From CAYJVB01 sp964373575 (GTDB lineage Archaea; Aenigmatarchaeota; Aenigmatarchaeia; CG10238-14), in assembly GCA_964373575.1 (NCBI GenBank), contig CAYJVB010000001.1:24058-88057 (forward strand): a stretch of 64,000 bases of DNA, given 5' to 3'. Made by a program: the position numbers and the translations under genes. The notes under the pieces are model-generated. The model was not told the DNA's origin, ran no database searches, and saw only the letters and a program-made list of their open reading frames with translations. Shown piece by piece: positions 62,786-64,000 of the stretch. The first letter of the stretch is position 1. Every line of letters starts with the position of its first letter.

Positions 62786-63079
62786 ATGAAAAGAGAAGAA
62801 TTACTTACAGTAAGAGTAGAACCAAAAATAAAGGAAAAACTGAAATTGTTAGAAAAAGAAAAAATGGAAACACGATCAAACATAATCAGAGAAGCCTTAA
62901 TTAGATATATCGAGAAAGAAATGGAAATGAAAGAAATCAGGAAAATAGTTGCGGAAAAATTTGCCTCAGGCTCTATCTCTTTTGAAGAAACAGTTAAGAT
63001 TTTGGGTTATGAAGAAGCAAGAAAAATTGCTTTTTTTGTAGAGGTAGCTAAGAAATCCTTCGAGGAAGGCTTAGAATGA
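62786..63079 (+). CDS. UPF0175-like antitoxin with ribbon-helix-helix start
   Basis: A 97-residue protein: residues 1-45 (LLTVRVEPKIKEKLKLLEKEKMETRSNIIREALIRYI) form a ribbon-helix-helix-like DNA-binding start, and 57-85 (GSISFEETVKILGYEEARKIAFFV) match UPF0175. The ATG lies 30 bases after a TATA box. ATGA overlap with the PIN gene is the usual toxin-antitoxin coupling. Confidence 0.85.
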   Translation: MKREELLTVRVEPKIKEKLKLLEKEKMETRSNIIREALIRYIEKEMEMKEIRKIVAEKFASGSISFEETVKILGYEEARKIAFFVEVAKKSFEEGLE

Positions 63080-63603
63080 AAAAAATAGTTATGGATACGT
63101 CTTCGCTTATATCTCTTCAGATGATCGGAATCCTTCAACAATCCTTCAAAATAATGAAGATAATAATTCCCAAAGCGGTTGAAAAGGAAATAAATGAAAT
63201 TAGTAGTTATAAAGACATGGAAGGTAAATCGGCAGATAAAATACTAGAACATATCAAGAATGGGATAATAGAAGTAGTCGGGGTAAAAAACAAGAAGAAA
63301 GTTGAAAATTTGTTATCAAGAAATATTAATTTTGGCGAAGCTGAGTGCTTTGTTGCTTGTCTTGAACAAAATGTAAGTATATTGATTATGGATGATGTGG
63401 ATGCCGCATATAGCCTAGAAGGTTTGACCATTGCTAATAGAATTAAAATTAAAATTTCTGTCGCAGTTTTAATTGAACTATGGAAAGAAAAAATTATAAC
63501 TAAATCTGAATTGAAATCCTTTGTTGACTCCTTGATAAAAATAAGAGAATGGGAGGGAGGAGTTTTGGAAGTTTTAGGACGAAAATATTTAGAAAATATG
63601 TGA
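63076..63603 (+). CDS. PIN-like (DUF3368-type) toxin, predicted ribonuclease
   Basis: A 175-residue protein with the PIN fold: VMDTSSLISL (Asp7), IPKAVEKEI, FGEAECFVACLEQNVSILIMDDVDAAY containing the other acidic residues, and TIANRIKIKISVAVLIEL. Such proteins cut RNA and are held by the partner antitoxin. Full length and acidic residues intact, so active toxin is likely. Confidence 0.85.
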   Translation: MKKIVMDTSSLISLQMIGILQQSFKIMKIIIPKAVEKEINEISSYKDMEGKSADKILEHIKNGIIEVVGVKNKKKVENLLSRNINFGEAECFVACLEQNVSILIMDDVDAAYSLEGLTIANRIKIKISVAVLIELWKEKIITKSELKSFVDSLIKIREWEGGVLEVLGRKYLENM

Positions 63604-63705
63604 AAAATAAGGCAAACGGGCAAGTCGGATATAATGTTTTGCATTTCTGGGTTAAAATAACAAAGAAATTAAATCTTTAAATGCACTTCGGGTGATAGTA
63701 AATTA

Positions 63706-63909
63706 ATGCAATTAACAATTTTAATAGAGCAAGATGAAGATGGGATGTATATAGCCAAAGTTCCAGATATTTCCAGCTGTTATACACAAGGCAAAACTAT
63801 ATCCCAAGTATTGGAAAGGATTAAAGAAGCAATACAAGTTTGTTTAGAATCAGAAGATATCAAACCCCTGAAATTTGTTGGTTTGCAACAGATACAAGTG
63901 AATAGATGA
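63706..63909 (+). CDS. hicB: HicB-like antitoxin
   Basis: A 67-residue HicB-type protein: LTILIEQDEDGMYIAKVPDISSCYTQGKTISQVLERIKEAIQVCLE, a close match to the partial RNase H-like fold of HicB. Start preceded by GGTGAT and TTTAAATGC about 32 bases upstream. It has no separate DNA-binding domain. It normally blocks HicA, whose remnant follows by ATGA overlap. Confidence 0.88.
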   Translation: MQLTILIEQDEDGMYIAKVPDISSCYTQGKTISQVLERIKEAIQVCLESEDIKPLKFVGLQQIQVNR

Positions 63910-63992
63910 AATTAGTTCCTACTTCTGGGAAGAAATTATGTAAAATTGGGTACCGTTGCCTAATTCTAAATAATAACTCTACTTTTCTCTAA
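63906..63992 (+). pseudogene. Truncated HicA toxin
   Basis: A 28-codon frame overlapping the hicB stop. MKLVPTSGKKLCKIGYR matches the start of HicA (MK.P..SGKELIK.LEK.GY.), but three to four residues are missing between LCK and IGYR, the frame then degrades to LILNNNSTFL and stops, with no GSH catalytic His. It is a broken toxin; a longer part beyond the window edge cannot be excluded but is unlikely given the stop. Confidence 0.7.
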
Positions 63993-64000
63993 TCAAAATC

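Overview
The window is archaeal, most probably from a DPANN-type lineage (an Aenigmarchaeota- or Nanoarchaeota-like genome is my best guess, not proven). Supporting marks are diphthamide genes (dph2, dph5), deoxyhypusine synthase, Rpo11, an archaeal 7S SRP RNA, intron-bearing tRNAs, ADP-forming acetyl-CoA synthetase, DUF357, METTL5-type and Trm5-type methyltransferases, TTTAAATA promoters about 27 bases before leaderless starts, and low GC content.

Positions 1-29,120 hold one large, mostly minus-strand locus for a type IV pilus/type II secretion-like machine. It has one GspE/FlaI-type ATPase (with a Ser1 intein carrying LAGLIDADG motifs), two FlaJ/TadC-type platform proteins of nearly the same length, and about eleven small proteins whose N-terminus is M(x)KG followed by a hydrophobic helix, the layout of archaeal prepilins. 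Interleaved are secreted or anchored effectors: an M64-type metalloprotease with dockerin-like calcium loops, a GH3/NagZ-like domain on a Thr-rich stalk, a lipoprotein, and, on the plus strand, a three-helix membrane protein ending in an M15 peptidase plus a lytic transglycosylase domain. Cys-rich surface proteins with TTTTL stalks close the locus. Winged-helix and tandem excisionase-like regulators and an IS transposase remnant interrupt it. Two enzyme types that normally cut bacterial peptidoglycan sit beside a pilus-like machine in an archaeon; this is the most interesting system in the window.

Positions 29,170-32,018 (plus) hold two coiled-coil proteins, one ending like the archaellum accessory FlaD/E family, and three tandem paralogous membrane proteins. 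They diverge from the ATPase and may belong to the machine.

Positions 32,060-62,660 are ordinary housekeeping: dph5, phosphoesterase, trm5-like, VTT and M50 membrane proteins, tRNA-Cys next to cysS, SRP RNA, aminotransferase, acdA, rpoL, METTL5-like, dph2, an MFS exporter, a truncated DRG-like GTPase, SDR, Nudix, a PLP decarboxylase overlapping deoxyhypusine synthase, a tRNA (probably Leu), argS, a CofD/YvcK-like protein with an unusual structured leader, an S-layer-domain regulator, glutaredoxin, and scpA with a short-armed smc. The right end has an UPF0175/PIN toxin-antitoxin pair with a repeated operator-like sequence and a hicB followed by a decayed hicA.
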